Notes: generated from the sequence alone by a model not told the origin. 64,000 bases of DNA from Kingdonia uniflora (GCA_014058105.1 JACGCM010002285.1:310001-374000), one strand, 5' to 3'; positions 1 through 10,924 are shown, numbered from the stretch's first letter. Program-made: numbers and translations.

Positions 1-167
1 CCGTTGATGGGTTCCACAGGCTCCAACTCCACCAGTTCAGGCATGTCCCAGTCAAGTTCATGGTCACTGAAAAATTTTAACTTCAACTCTGCGGTCTTCA
101 GCCCTATACAACGGTCTCTGGAAAATCCTATCCTCTGTTGGTGGCGAGTGTTAGGCGTGGTATCCAT
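1..167 (-). CDS. 5' part of an unknown ORF, cut by the window edge
   Basis: An ATG at 167-165 opens a reading frame that stays open for 55 codons to the window edge. The predicted N terminus has a basic patch (several Arg and Lys around residues 8-30) and then a strongly acidic stretch (Glu/Asp repeats, residues 38-53). I do not recognise the family. It lies antisense and just upstream of a gypsy 3' LTR at 427, the place where Tat-lineage elements often carry an antisense extra ORF. That reading is an inference; a host gene is equally possible. Confidence 0.3.
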   Translation of the reverse strand, partial: MDTTPNTRHQQRIGFSRDRCIGLKTAELKLKFFSDHELDWDMPELVELEPVEPIN

Positions 168-412
168 AAGTTTTTTCAAAAAATACAGAGGAAGGAGCAG
201 AGAATAAAACAAAAGAAGAACATACAGTGTTCCTACCCCCATAACCCATACTTATAACCCCATCTAAACTCATTAATTGCTCCATAACCACCAACATTTC
301 TTTATTACCCTCTTTAATTACCACCCCCATAAACCAACAGTTAAACCTCTCAACTTCCAACGCCAAACAGTTTCTCAGCAAACGCCTCTACACCTATTTT
401 CAAACCCTTCGC

Positions 413-426
413 TGAGAGGGGGCGAA
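413..426 (+). other. polypurine tract before 3' LTR
   Basis: A purine-rich run (tgagagggggcgaa) ends directly against the TG of the LTR starting at 427. This is the expected plus-strand priming site of a plus-oriented gypsy element whose body lies mostly left of the window. The same motif precedes the LTR at 12797. Confidence 0.65.
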
Positions 427-1130
427 TGTAGTAGCCTACTCACAGCTTTCTGCTCCAGTCAACCACTCGAAGGCTGCTTGAAAGCCTACTCGAATGTATC
501 GAAGCCCATCCAATCCTTAAACAAGTCTCCCAAAGATTATCCGAGGATGAAGCCCCAACTCTGAACAAGCCTCAAACACGAACTCCACGTCGCAGCAGAA
601 ACACTGCGGCCATATCCATACATGGTCGAAGTATGATAGGACAGACAGCTAGCTCACTAGACAAGACGGCGGCGTTGTTGGTCCTTGCAGCTACAGTGAT
701 AGACGCAACAACTGCTACAGTGTTATAGTATAATAACAGACCCAACAACTGTTACAGTAACAGCTCTGATATTTCTGACGTCAATGCCAACCCCGAAAAA
801 CCCGCTCGATATTCGGATAGTACCCTTATAATATAACCTAACCTTGGTGACTCAGCCCTCCCTATGTTCTATAAATAGGAGAGATGGGGAACCAAGGAGG
901 GGCTACAAAATCCCTCTCCGGAGCCCTTACTGATTACCTTCGATCACCTTGTAAAACCTAGCACTCCAACCTTCGATTACTCGATAAAAATATAAATACT
1001 CTTAAAAATCCTCATCAGAGGTCATGGAGAGTCACATTCTAGGCCTCTACGCAAGTATATTATCAGTAGATTAATTTATCTATAGGTTATATGCTTGATT
1101 TCCTTTAAAAAGGATTATCCCCGTGGTGTA
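427..1130 (+). repeat. 3' LTR of a plus-strand Ty3-gypsy element
   Basis: It begins TGTAGTAGCC directly after a polypurine tract and ends near 1130. A TATA box (TATAAATA at 870) and a downstream transcribed region resemble those of the LTRs at 4171-4652 (minus) and 12797-13321 (plus). All three start TGTAGTAGC and share a motif like AAAATCCTCATC. The element body upstream is not in the window. The right edge abuts reverse transcriptase sequence of another, minus-strand element, so it probably inserted there. No target duplication can be tested because the left side is missing. Confidence 0.65.
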
Positions 1131-1434
1131 AAAGCCGACTTCCCCTTTGTCCAAAGTTAGGCCCCTACACATATCATCGATGTAAACTTCCATAATAGTG
1201 CCGAGATAAGTTTTGATCATTTTAGTCACAAGCCTTTGATAAGCAGCTCCTACATTTTTTTAACCCAAAAGCCATAATTGTGTAACAGTAGAGGCCTCTT
1301 TCGGTAATGAAAGTAGTTTTTTCCTGATCGTCTTCGGCGAGTGGAACTTGGTTGTAACCTGAGGCTACATCCGTCATAGGAAGAAGTTCATAACCGACAA
1401 TAGAGTCGAGGAGTTGCAGAATCAATGGCAACAA
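1131..1434 (-). pseudogene. gypsy reverse transcriptase fragment
   Basis: The minus-strand translation carries the RT palm signature: a segment like DVASGYNQVPLAEDD, then a run toward an AFGLK motif. After a frameshift near 1255 it resumes with TKMIKTYLGTIMEVYIDDM. The catalytic YIDD box (variant of YVDD) is at about 1168-1179 on the minus strand. The reading frame ends about 10 codons later at the junction with the 427-1130 LTR. The frameshift and loss of the thumb and RNase H make it non-functional. Confidence 0.75.
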
Positions 1435-1886
1435 AAAGCTATCTTTGGGTGTAAACTTGTTGGGTTCTATGAAGTTAATGCAAACCCTGATCTTTCCATT
1501 TTTCTTCGAAACTGCTACGATGTTGGAAACCCATTTGGGATACTTAGCTTCTCAAATAAATCCTACCCGAAGGAATTTATCAATATCTTTGTTAACCGCA
1601 TCAAGAAGGCGAGGAGCTAGGTTATGTCATTTATGTATAATAGCTTTGCTGTATGGAAGGAGGTTCAGCCAATGGCACGCGATTGACGGATCAATGCTAG
1701 GTATCTCTGCAAAAGTCCAGGCAAAGATGTTGACGTTTTTCTTCAGTAGGTTAATCATGGCTTTTTTTCGTTAGGTAACAGCTTGGAGCCGATGAAGGTG
1801 TGACGACCTGGACCATCGAGATTAATGGATTCGACTATTTCAGTGTCATGTTGCTCGAATGTAGAGGGCATTTCCTGCTGTAGTTG

Positions 1887-2756
1887 TTATGCTTTGTGAA
1901 GTTTTACTGTGTGAGTATTGGTGGTGGTATTCTTACACATATGCGCAACTGCTTGGTTACCCTTGATCTTATATATTCCGTGATCTGTTGGAAAGCGTAA
2001 TACCAAATGATACGTTAAAGGTACTGCTTTGATTGAATGTAGCCAACTTCTCCCCAAAATTCCCGAGTATTTGGAGTCAGCGTCGATAATAAGGAATTTG
2101 ACAAATGTTGTTTTTGATCCTGCCTGAACTGGCAGAGTGATCTCACCTGTAAATGAATCTTTTGATCCATTAAAGCCGGTGATTGTCGTTGTAGAAGCTT
2201 TAACCGAGTCTGTGAGGCCTAGGACTTCTATTGCTCTTCTGAATAGTACATCTATCGTGCTTTCGGTATCGACAAGAAGCGTATGTAAGTAGTCCTGACC
2301 GAATTTGAGCATAATGACGAAAGGGTCATCGTGAGGGTTCTTTACGTGGCTCGTGTCACAGTCTTCGAAGGTGATATGGTATGGGCGTTTTAACTTACTC
2401 GAGCTAGGTAGAAGTTTTACAAATTTATCTGAAGAGGTTATTTTACAATAGGAAGTAATCTGATCGATCATATACAGGTGGTGAGCTTGCCCCTGGACCT
2501 GATTTTGTTCAAGGTCTTTGTTTTTTGCTTCATCGTCGAGAAATTTTTGGATGTCGAAGACATAATTGTGAAGCCTTCTGGCTAGCAGTATGCGATAAAA
2601 GATTTGTATGAGAGAGTAGCAGTTGTCAGTTTCGTGGCTATGCACATTGTGATACTGACACAGAAGTTTGGTTGGGACATCTGGAATGGTTTGTGGTGCA
2701 CGATAACACTCATCTCCCTTTATCGTTGGTAAGATAGCAGAGAGAGTTGTTATCAT
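1887..2756 (-). pseudogene. gypsy gag-pol segment with retropepsin domain
   Basis: An open frame of 289 codons. The N-terminal third has a Cys/His-containing segment (CQYHNVHSHETDNCYSL) like the nucleocapsid-to-protease linker of Tat-type gypsy elements. The middle and C-terminal part is a retropepsin: the active-site region reads LLVDTESTIDVLF where DTGSS or DGGSS is usual, followed by the flap and by GILGRSWLHSIKAV and HLVLRFPT, typical of this family. The DTES variant keeps the catalytic Asp. The ORF is open but isolated from gag and RT by stops. Confidence 0.8.
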
Positions 2757-3005
2757 TGGTGGCAGAACTGGGACTGGTTTATCGGGTCTACCGTCCCTTC
2801 TTCTATTGTTGTCAGTGTTTTTACCGCGTTACTTGGGAGCTTCAGTAGTTGTTGATCTCTGGGGTGGGGTCGAAGTTGTTTCTCAGGAATGGATGGCAGA
2901 TGAGCTCTTCATCTTATCTTTCTTTGACCACTCTAGTTCGATGTAATTATTAACTACATCAATCATCTCAGTGACTATTCTCGGTTTGTGTAGTGTGAAC
3001 TCTTT

Positions 3006-3308
3006 TCAAACTTTAGAGTCGATGTGCAGGGCGGAGGTGAATGCTGGAACGACGATCTTGGGGTCTGAGATCCCAATTTTTCTTGTTTCCTGTAAGAAAC
3101 ATTTGTAAAAGCTCGTCAATGTCTCTTTTTCGCCCTTCTTGAAGAAGAACAAGGAATCGACAGTAATCTCCCGCTCTTTAGCATGAGCATAATTGGCTTC
3201 AAAAAGATGTTGTAATTGACTGAACGTGGTGATGGAGGCTTCTTGAATGGTATGGAACCATCGGAGCGGTTCTTCCTTAAGTCTCATGTTAAATAGCTTG
3301 CACAACAT
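3006..3308 (-). pseudogene. gypsy gag (capsid) fragment
   Basis: The 100-codon frame contains LKEEPLRWFHTIQEASITTF and a later LFFFKKGEKETLTSF segment. These match the retrotransposon gag pattern (L.G.A..W..L....I.SF..L...F followed by L...KQ...ESL..F). It is the capsid part of the minus-strand element at 1131-4652; the flanking frames carry stops. Confidence 0.7.
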
Positions 3309-3896
3309 GTGGCCGAGCTTGGAATATAATCCAACTACGGCTTTGAAGTATCAGACATGGGTAAGCGGGTCAGTCAGGCCCACATACTAAATAAACTTTG
3401 GCATATGAAAGTTATCTGGGATGGGCATTACATCGAGATGAGGGGAAATTGGGTTTTTCTTAATTTTGTCAAGCGTGGATATTTGGCTTGGGATGTCAGA
3501 GTTTATGGCTTGGATCCTGTTGTTTAGGTTATCTAAGGTGACGAACTGTTATGGGGAAACTGGTAAGGCTGCAACCTGGGGAACAAAATCTCACTGCCCT
3601 ACTGGTCCTAGTCGATCCCTAATTAGTCTCCTTTCAGGTGGGGGAGTCTGATGATGCGTGTGTCAACTTCCTTGAGTTGTTGATGCTGAGGATGTTAATC
3701 CAAAATGTTGAGAAGCCCTGTTTGGATTCCTAGATCTAGATCAAGAAATTCGTAACTCGTCTTCCCTTGGCTGATCATCGCGCTGAACCGCTCTTGATCT
3801 ATGATCACTTCGGGTGAGTGGTGGTGACGTCTGGCGGCCAGTGAGTTGATCTTGTATCCTCCTCAGTCTCTCTATCTCTTTCTGATGTGTTTGAAT

Positions 3897-4097
3897 TTAT
3901 TTATCTAGGGCTTTTCTTCGTTCGTCTCTCTCTGTTTGAAGAGCCTGAGCATAGATACGTTGATCCTCCAGTCTTTGGGCTTTTTCTGCAGCCATTTCCT
4001 TTTGAAGCTCGATTACTGGACAGTGCAGGTCGACCGTTCCTTGTATCAGATTAGTTTTTTGGTCTCTCACGGTGCTGGAATGGCTTCTTAGGTTCAT
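3897..4097 (-). pseudogene. gypsy gag N terminus, coiled-coil-like
   Basis: The first frame after the LTR on the minus strand opens at an ATG at 4097-4095, about 75 bases after the LTR end. Its residues 30-66 are charged and heptad-like (Glu, Lys, Gln, Ala rich), a common N-terminal feature of Tat-lineage gag proteins. Position, not sequence alone, identifies it. Confidence 0.5.
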
Positions 4098-4170
4098 GTT
4101 TTTTATCGGAAGGTGTTTAGATCAGTGGTGATAAAGAAAAGTGTGGTCTTTCTCAGAGACTGTGCCAATT

Positions 4171-4652
4171 ATAGTAGCGTGTTTTCCGGAAGAAGAATCA
4201 TCGCCAATACTTATTCGTAAAGAGAATGCAATAAAAACTTAATAGATAAGATTTTATATGAAAAACTCAGTAAAAGATGAGAAAAACCATGACCTCGATG
4301 AGGATTTTGATGTAAAATTCAGTATATTGCTAGTTATTACAAATTTTAGAGTGATAGTTAGGTTAAGAAGTAATAATGGTAAAGTTGTGGATTGCTGGGG
4401 AGGGTCTGAATAATCTATTCTCTGCTTGTATTTATATTAGATACAGGCAGTTTACAAAATGAAAGAAACAGTCTCCTATTTTTATTTTATTTTTGGTGGG
4501 AACTTCACGGATCTCTAATAGCTATTTCTTGACCAAGTGCAACGACTATTTTTGGTAGGTCGAGGACTTGTGGGGCCTTCGATCATGTATGGTTGTCTTC
4601 AACTACGCTTTGTTGGCTTACTCTTGTCGAATCTGGGGAATATGCTACTACA
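4171..4652 (-). repeat. 5' LTR of the minus-strand gypsy element
   Basis: On the minus strand it starts TGTAGTAGCATATTCC at 4652 and ends near 4171, just before the primer-binding-like motif TTGGCACAGTCTCTGAG. A TATA-like box (ATATAAATA on the minus strand, about 4432-4440) and the AAAATCCTCATC motif align it with the LTRs at 427 and 12797. The exact 3' end is uncertain by a few bases. Confidence 0.65.
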
Positions 4653-6211
4653 CTACTAACACGTTGTCTGGTATGTATTTACTTACAAAAAGTAAAAGAT
4701 AGGGATAGTCTAGGACTCAAGGTCGATCCTAAGCATAAGTTATCTCTGGTCAAGTTATTAAAATATTACATCGGTAGCACTCATTCATCTAGATTTTACA
4801 CATCTAGATCGATCCTATTGAATAGTTTTTCTCACTAAGGAACTTTGTACCCTACAAGGAAGATTAAGTTTTTTTACTTCGAAGGTCGATTAAATTTTCA
4901 CAGACCCAGCATAATCACAATTTATTAATTAGGCACTTTCACCTATTCAATTCAAGCCAAAAGCTCGATCCTAAAAATAAGGTGTCACACTCATTCACGC
5001 ACGACCCATCCTGACCTCAAACACACTCTCCCCCACTCCGCAATTCAACAAAGCAAAGCATACAAATAGCAGATAACATAGAGAGGAAGAAGAATGTTCA
5101 CCAGTGGTCAACGTAGCAATGAAAGTATTGTTGACGGCATCTGAAGTAAAAATATTTTTATCCCTCTCAACATCACAAAATTGTGGTGTTAAAGTGGATG
5201 AAAAATAGTTAAGTGTGTTAAAGTTGGGGAAGGATTAATTATGAGTGTGGGATGTAGTTATTAACCCCTCACTAATACACCTCTCTTTCTCTCTCCTCTT
5301 TCATTAAATTCAAAATGCACCCCTTAATTTATTTTCCCACATTCGCCTTGATTTCTTGGATTTCTCTACTCACCTAGTCCTTTTATTTTTCTATATGTCT
5401 ACCAACTTTGTCAGCTCATCTTTTAACCTTTCTACAAGGTCCAATCAATCATGTCTCCCCTCCCCAATTGTAATACTAAACAATTGTTAAGCTAACCTAG
5501 ATAATCTTTGAATAAGAAGAGCCCTTTGAAACATGGGTCCAATCCATCCTTGACTAGATTTTCATTATAGACGCTCACCCTATACATGTTATACTCCTGG
5601 GAACAAAGCCAATTCTCCAACCATTATAGTTAGCACCAAGACCTACTCGAGGAAAACACTTTTGACAGTTGGCCAAGGGTGTAATGACGTCTACATGGAC
5701 CGCAGAACCATACTAAAGAATTCTCGCATGGATAAACAGGTCGATCATCAAAAGCACGACGATCCACTTAGTTCGCCAACAACGTACTCGCAACGGTCGA
5801 CCACAAGCACCCTAGTGTTTATCAACGTTCATGAAACACATAGGAAAACCCTCGATGTTAATGCATCCAATTAAACAAAACATGTCTTCTATCGACCACA
5901 CCCATTTCGACCATGGTATGAGTGTCGCGTCTACAACCGGTAGGCCTAAATGCCTCGACCTTTTTGGGTCACCCACGTGAGATTTTAACAAGTGATTTAT
6001 CGTTCGTTCGAGCATAAAAGTAGTTGCATAGTGCATCGATATAACATGTACAAGGAAACATCTACAAGATCCTTGCCACTAAAAATAAACTTCATTCTTA
6101 GCACGAAGGCAAGATTGCAGACACCAACATACCACCAAATAGAATAGGAGAAAAGAACCACAATAGCAAAAAATACACCTAAATTATGCCCTACCAACCC
6201 GCAACAGCTTC
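4653..6211. other. no recognisable gene; flank between gypsy and copia elements
   Basis: About 1.5 kb without a convincing reading frame. A CT-rich patch lies near 5280-5300. The segment 5640-6211 has several short open frames on both strands but no family I recognise. It may be part of the older plus-strand gypsy element that ends with the LTR at 12797-13321, since the copia element at 6212-12338 lies between them; this is inference. Confidence 0.4.
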
Positions 6212-7041
6212 TGTTAGGAAAAATTATGTTATGTTACCTCTGCAGCAATTATCGAAGGCAGAAATTAATAGAAATAAACCAACAACAGTAGCAAGATGAT
6301 CTGTGGGTACCGAAGTAATGATCAGGAGATGTTGAGTTGAGGACTAGGTCTCTACCTTTAAGATGTTTTGCCGCACTGCCCTTTTCTAACAGTTGATTGT
6401 TGTGTCGCCTCCAGGATAAAATAGCTGAGTGGGAACTTCTCTTGCAAGAAAGAAGTACCTTCGAATGATTTACACTTTCAACAATTTTATTCGGATTCTA
6501 AACTCATGATTATATCAAAGAGAAGAGAAGAATTGTGTATTCGATGGCTTGTAAAACTGAGGCACAGTTTCTCTTTATATAACAAGTTTGAAACAGTAAC
6601 AAGAGTTAGGTGGGACACGTCATCAAAAACGTTCAAAACGGAAGTGAAACATTTAAAACTTAATTACGAAATAGTTACGTTTGAGGAATTCAAAACGAAA
6701 AAGTTCAGTTTGAATAGACTCAATTCGAATTTGGTCTCTTGGGAACTCTAGGTCAAAAAAGACTTGGTTCGAAATGATCCAGGTCGAGATTGAATAGACT
6801 CAGTTCGAATTGGTCCAACTAGAATAGAATTGTTTTTGACAAAATCAATTCTTTCATAGAGGCCCAAGACCGAGGCATAAGCTCATGAGCCAAACAAAGT
6901 TATAAACCCATTTAATCGGGTCGCCCCCGCCCAACATATAGAATAAATGACCAATGTTATATCAAGGAAACAAACTACTCTTCCAAGCAATGTGGGACTA
7001 AAGAAACCACATAGAGGTTTTTGAAGATATAAAACCCAACA
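6212..7041 (-). repeat. 3' LTR of copia element
   Basis: Its plus-strand start (tgttaggaaaaattatgtta) and end (tataaaacccaaca) match those of 11508-12338. It carries many AATTCGAA-type motifs in the middle (about 6660-6830). It is the 3' LTR because the polypurine tract abuts its high-coordinate edge and pol reads on the minus strand. Confidence 0.9.
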
Positions 7042-7053
7042 ATCCCCCATTAT
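7042..7053 (-). other. polypurine tract of copia element
   Basis: On the minus strand the bases just before the 3' LTR read AATGGGGGAT, a standard plus-strand primer site. It fixes the element's orientation. Confidence 0.7.
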
Positions 7054-7596
7054 ATCGAGAAAACATATCCGAGTAGAAAATTTAAAGCAGTGCATAAGTA
7101 GAGGTGTCTTTCTACTTGAACCTTTACATAGTGAATACACTTTTGAAATACTAGAAATTATAGTGACATTCGTCTTGAACTCTAATTCTTGAGGGTACAA
7201 CTAAGCCACACCACACACAATTTTTATAGTGCAAAGTTCTAAAATGTTAGCGCTATACGGCCATACGCTCGTATCCCGGTTTTAATGAAAGTTCAAGAGA
7301 ACTTGCCCAAGTTTCCATAGGAAGTGGCCTCACTTCCACAATCATCGAGGTGAGTCTATCAAAAGTACTCAAGTACCCCACTCCACATAGAGTATAGCCC
7401 TCATTAAGAGTTATAGAATAAGTTAACCTTAAATCGCTCCAGGATATCATGCTCTTATAGGGATGGACTATGAGTAACTACCCCTTCATAAAAAATGCAC
7501 GATTCTTCTTAATTATCATATGACTTATTTTTCCCTTTGAACTTATTTCTTGGGATCTCCAGTCTATAGGTTGGGTTACCATCACAGATATTCTGA

Positions 7597-7884
7597 CTAT
7601 ACGGGCTTTAGCCCCATCCCTTTCGAGGTGTTCCACACCTTCTCCCGAGCTAACCCTTTCGTCAAAGGATCAACCAGGTTCACTTCTGACCGAACAAAAT
7701 CTACTTTAACAGCCCCAAAAGTGAGTTTCTCTCTTACGGTACTATGTTTCCGACGTATTTGTCGTTTCTTATCGTTGTAATAACGATTCTCCACTTTTGC
7801 AATAGCTGTAGTACTATTGTAGTGGATAAGTATGGCTGGTAACGGCTTATCCCATAGAGAAATATCTGACAAAAAGTTTCTCAA
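7597..7884 (-). CDS. copia RNase H C-terminal part
   Basis: The segment contains LPAILIHYNSTTAIAKVENR, where the family has IHCDNQSAI, and then NDKKRQIRRKHSTVREKL and VNLVDPLTKGLAREKVWNTS. This is the classical C-terminal tail of copia RNase H (R.KHI.....R......A.....V....N.AD.LTK.L). It continues the 7927-9063 reading after a short gap with a stop. The Asp of the CDN motif is replaced (HYNS), so RNase H activity would be impaired. Confidence 0.85.
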   Translation of the reverse strand: MRNFLSDISLWDKPLPAILIHYNSTTAIAKVENRYYNDKKRQIRRKHSTVREKLTFGAVKVDFVRSEVNLVDPLTKGLAREKVWNTSKGMGLKPV

Positions 7885-7926
7885 CCAATCTGCCTCCTCA
7901 CTGGCAGTAGCTAGTGCTATCAGTTC

Positions 7927-9063
7927 TCACTCTATCATAGATTGGGCTAAAATAGTTTGTTTCTTGGACCTCCAAGAAACTGCCCTACCAGCAATGTTAA
8001 AGATATAACCGTTGGTAGCCTTGGAGTCTTCAGATAGGGTAATCCAATCAGCATCGGTAAATCCCTCTAGGACTACAAGGAATCTCTCATAGTATATTCC
8101 TAGGTTCATGGTTATTTTCAGATACCGCATGACCCTTTCTATAGCATACCAATGCTCTATACCAGGACAACTAGTAAATATACATAATATCCCCACTGCG
8201 TAAGCAATGTCTGGCCTAGTACAATTAGTAGCATACCGAAGGCTGCCAATGATACTAACATACTCAGTTTGTCTAATATTGTCACCAGTATTCCTGAATA
8301 GCTTCCAACTAGGGTCGTAAGGGGTACACATAGGTTTATAGTCATAGTAGTTATACCTATTCAAGATCATCTCAATGTAGTGAGACTGATATAAAGTTAT
8401 ACCACTTTCAGCCCTAGTAATCTTAATTCCCAAATTTACATTGGCTTCCTCCAAATCCTTCATGTCGAAATTTTGACTTAGTAGAACCTTGACATCATTA
8501 ATAACAGAGATGTTAGATCTAATAATTAGCAAGTCATCCACATATAAGCATATAATAGTGCAAACATTATCTACAGTCTTGTAATAAATGCATTTGTCAC
8601 TGTCATTAATTTTAAAACCGTGTGATATGACTAAGTTGTCAAATTTTTCATGCCACTGTTTTGGTGCCTGTTTGAGACCATATAAGGACTTCACCAATTT
8701 GTTGACTTTACGTTCCTGATTAGGCACGATAAATCCCTCAGGTTGGTCCATATAAATCTCTTCATCTAAGTCACCGTTCAAAAAAATAGTTTTAACATCC
8801 ATTTGGTGAACTACTAAGTTATGTACAACAACAGTAGCAAGTAATACTCTAATCGAAGTAATTCTATTAATAGGAGAATAAGTGTCAAAGAAATCAATGC
8901 TCTCTCTCTGTATAAATCCTTTAGCTATAAGCCTAGCTTTGTATTTCTTAACTGACCCATCAAATCTCAATTTCTTTTTAAAGATCCATTTACAACCAAT
9001 TGCCTTGCAATCAAAAGGTAAATCAGAAAGAACCCAAGTTCCATTGGACTCCAGAGAGTCCAT
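7927..9063 (-). CDS. copia reverse transcriptase and RNase H N-terminal part
   Basis: An open 378-codon frame covers nearly the whole copia RT domain (RVT_2). In order: WIFKKKLRFDGSVKKYKARL, AKGF.QRE.IDFFDTYSPI, HQMDVKTIFLNGDLDEEIYM, QPEGF, SLYGLKQAPKQWHEKFD, then the catalytic CLYVDDLLII with YVDD intact. RNase H begins at the GFTDADW segment and ends SWRSKKQTILAQSMIE. RT would copy element RNA to DNA inside the cytoplasmic particle. This is the best-preserved ORF in the window. Confidence 0.95.
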   Translation of the reverse strand: MDSLESNGTWVLSDLPFDCKAIGCKWIFKKKLRFDGSVKKYKARLIAKGFIQRESIDFFDTYSPINRITSIRVLLATVVVHNLVVHQMDVKTIFLNGDLDEEIYMDQPEGFIVPNQERKVNKLVKSLYGLKQAPKQWHEKFDNLVISHGFKINDSDKCIYYKTVDNVCTIICLYVDDLLIIRSNISVINDVKVLLSQNFDMKDLEEANVNLGIKITRAESGITLYQSHYIEMILNRYNYYDYKPMCTPYDPSWKLFRNTGDNIRQTEYVSIIGSLRYATNCTRPDIAYAVGILCIFTSCPGIEHWYAIERVMRYLKITMNLGIYYERFLVVLEGFTDADWITLSEDSKATNGYIFNIAGRAVSWRSKKQTILAQSMIE

Positions 9064-9183
9064 CCCACTGTTGATAGCATCATTCTAAACATCCGAATTA
9101 GGGGAGGTAAGTGCCCCTTTGAGGGTAGACGAATTTCCTTCTAGAGTATATACCTCAAAATCAGGACCAAAATCCTTCTCCAC

Positions 9184-9840
9184 TCAAGCTCTCTTGCTCC
9201 TTCTAACATTTGTAATAATGTCTATAGTTTCCAAATTTCTAGGTTCTCCTATTCTAGGTACAACAGAACTAGATGAGGAACCCCCACTATCTCTAAATAT
9301 GATAAGAAACTTGTCTTCATAAAAATCAGCGTCAACAGATTCAATAATAGTCTTATTTTGCAAATCAAAAAAATCTATACGCTTTATTGTTAATTGCATA
9401 ACCAATGAAAACACATTTATAAGCACGACTAGAAAGTTTCGACCTTTAAGGATCAGGTTTCCTGACATATGCTAAACATCCCCAAACTCTAAAGTATGAG
9501 ACATTCGGCTTTCTGCCAATCCATAATTATAAAGGTGTAGCCAAGGTCTTTGAGTTAGGAACTCTGTTTAATACATAACAAACAGTTAATAATATTTTTC
9601 CCCACCAATGGGAAGCAGCACCAGAACTTAGCATAATAGCAACTACTAGTTCAATATAAGTACGGTTCTTACGTTCAGCCTTACCATTCATCTCAGGTGA
9701 ATAAGAAGTTGTGGTCTCATGAATAATACATGTGGACTGATACAGCTCGTGGAATGCCCCTGAGTCATATTCAGCTCCTCTGTCACTCCGAAAATGTTTT
9801 ATTTTCTTTCCAAATTGAGTCTCAATTTCAGCAAGGAAAA
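9184..9840 (-). pseudogene. copia integrase C terminus and linker, broken
   Basis: The minus-strand frames between the integrase core (ending 9842) and RT (starting 9063) read through the C-terminal integrase region, including a gene-internal piece resembling the KCVFIGYA motif (lettered here as YKCVFIGYAIN near 9400-9430). Stops and frame changes break it. It links the IN core to RT. Confidence 0.6.
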
Positions 9841-9841
9841 T

Positions 9842-10666
9842 TTAAAACATATTCAGAGCTTCACTCTTGTGAGTCATAAGATATACATAAGTATAATTAG
9901 AATGGTCATCAATAAAAGTTATAAAATAGCGTTTCCCGTTCCTTGCTAAGATCCCTCCTAATTCACAAATGTCTGAGTGTATAAGGTCTAAGGTTTCAGA
10001 TTCTCTTTGTACAAATTTGTGAGGGATTTTAGTAATCTTTGTTTGAGTGAAATATTCACATTTCTCAAAACTATCCAAAGGGAATTTTGGAATCAAACTC
10101 AGGTTACACATACTTTTAATGAGCTTCTTGTTAACATGACAAAGCCTACTATGCCAAACATTAAAAGCACGCACATAGTAAGAAGAAAATTCTTTATCAA
10201 TCATATCAATATTAAGTTTAAACATAAAATCACACGCATAACCTTTACCCACAAATTCCCCATTCTTGGTGATCGTATAAATGTTACCTCCAATATTCTG
10301 CGTAAACCCAACCTTATTAAGGAGAAAAGTAGATACAAGATTCTTCCTCATTTGAGGGGTATGAAGCACATCCTTCAGAATAAGAGTCCTCCCAGAGGTA
10401 AACTTCAGCTCGATGTTTCCAGTTCCAGCAACCTCTATGGTGTGGGTCTCCCCCAGCAATACGTTCTTGCCTTTAGCTTCAACATAAGTTTTATACAACT
10501 CCCTATCATAACAAACATGGCGGGTAGCACCAGAGTCCATCCACCATCCTTCTGAGACACTAACCATATTAACCTCAGATATCATAGCAACCAGAGGTTC
10601 TTTAGGCACATGCTCAGTCAAATGAACCTTTGCAGGTTTTGGCTTATTACGGCAGTCCCGAACCAT
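9842..10666 (-). CDS. copia gag end, protease, and integrase core
   Basis: 274 codons. After the zinc-knuckle end (MVRDCRNK) comes the protease active site WWMDSGATRHVCYD with the DSGA triplet. The GAG-pre-integrase segment NVWHSRLCHVNKKLI follows, with the H.....H and C..C zinc-binding part (CEYF, where one Cys appears changed to Phe or Tyr). The integrase catalytic start is LIHSDICELGG...FITFIDDHSNYTYVY, holding the two Asp residues of the DDE core; the third (Glu) lies in the next, broken stretch. Confidence 0.9.
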   Translation of the reverse strand: MVRDCRNKPKPAKVHLTEHVPKEPLVAMISEVNMVSVSEGWWMDSGATRHVCYDRELYKTYVEAKGKNVLLGETHTIEVAGTGNIELKFTSGRTLILKDVLHTPQMRKNLVSTFLLNKVGFTQNIGGNIYTITKNGEFVGKGYACDFMFKLNIDMIDKEFSSYYVRAFNVWHSRLCHVNKKLIKSMCNLSLIPKFPLDSFEKCEYFTQTKITKIPHKFVQRESETLDLIHSDICELGGILARNGKRYFITFIDDHSNYTYVYLMTHKSEALNMF

Positions 10667-10924
10667 GTGTCCTGTTCGGCTACAGTTATAACAAATAAAC
10701 TAGATAGATTCCTATTTGTTTGTTTTTGAGGCAGGTATAGAGTTGTTCGAGCCAGGGTTCTTGTTTGGTTTGCGGGACTGGCTTTTCATACCCTTTTTCA
10801 TCGGCTTCAGAGAAGCATTGGTGATCTTGCTCTTGTTGTGATTAGACACAAACATAACTTCCTCATTAATGTCTTGTTTTCTAGCTTCTTCCTCGATGCG
10901 GAGGCACATGATAAGGCTTTCCAT
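10630..10924 (-). CDS. copia gag C-terminal part with zinc knuckle
   Basis: The minus-strand frame starting near 10924 is Lys/Asn-rich and ends in the nucleocapsid zinc knuckle ICYNCSRTGHMVRDCR, a perfect CX2CX4HX4C. A TAG stop at about 10700 separates it from the upstream part. The knuckle would bind element RNA in the particle. Confidence 0.8.

Larger units (their letters stand above)
1131..4652 (-). mobile_element. truncated Ty3-gypsy retrotransposon (Tat-like)
   Basis: Read on the minus strand, the order is 5' LTR (4652-4171), a priming-site-like motif, gag (4097 to about 3006), protease (2756-1887) and reverse transcriptase (1434 to about 1140). RNase H, integrase and the 3' LTR are absent, because the sequence breaks off where the plus-strand LTR at 427-1130 begins. 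Gag-PR-RT order without a preceding integrase is diagnostic of Ty3-gypsy. The junction motif after the LTR (TTGGCACAGTCTCTGAGAA) resembles the conserved TTGGCGCCGTCTGTGGGAA of many plant gypsy elements. Frames are interrupted, so it is a dead copy. Confidence 0.8.

Noticed and set aside
5997..6197. 66-codon minus-strand frame with a hydrophobic segment
   Set aside because: Possible membrane protein by composition only; short, in TE flank, with no supporting signals.
7253..7450. 65-codon minus-strand frame after copia RNase H, as an env-like gene
   Set aside because: Too short, no signal peptide or membrane segment; it is the copia 3' untranslated region.
10007..10555. 182-codon plus-strand frame
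   Set aside because: It lies opposite the copia protease-integrase reading frame, which has clear motifs; it is a shadow.
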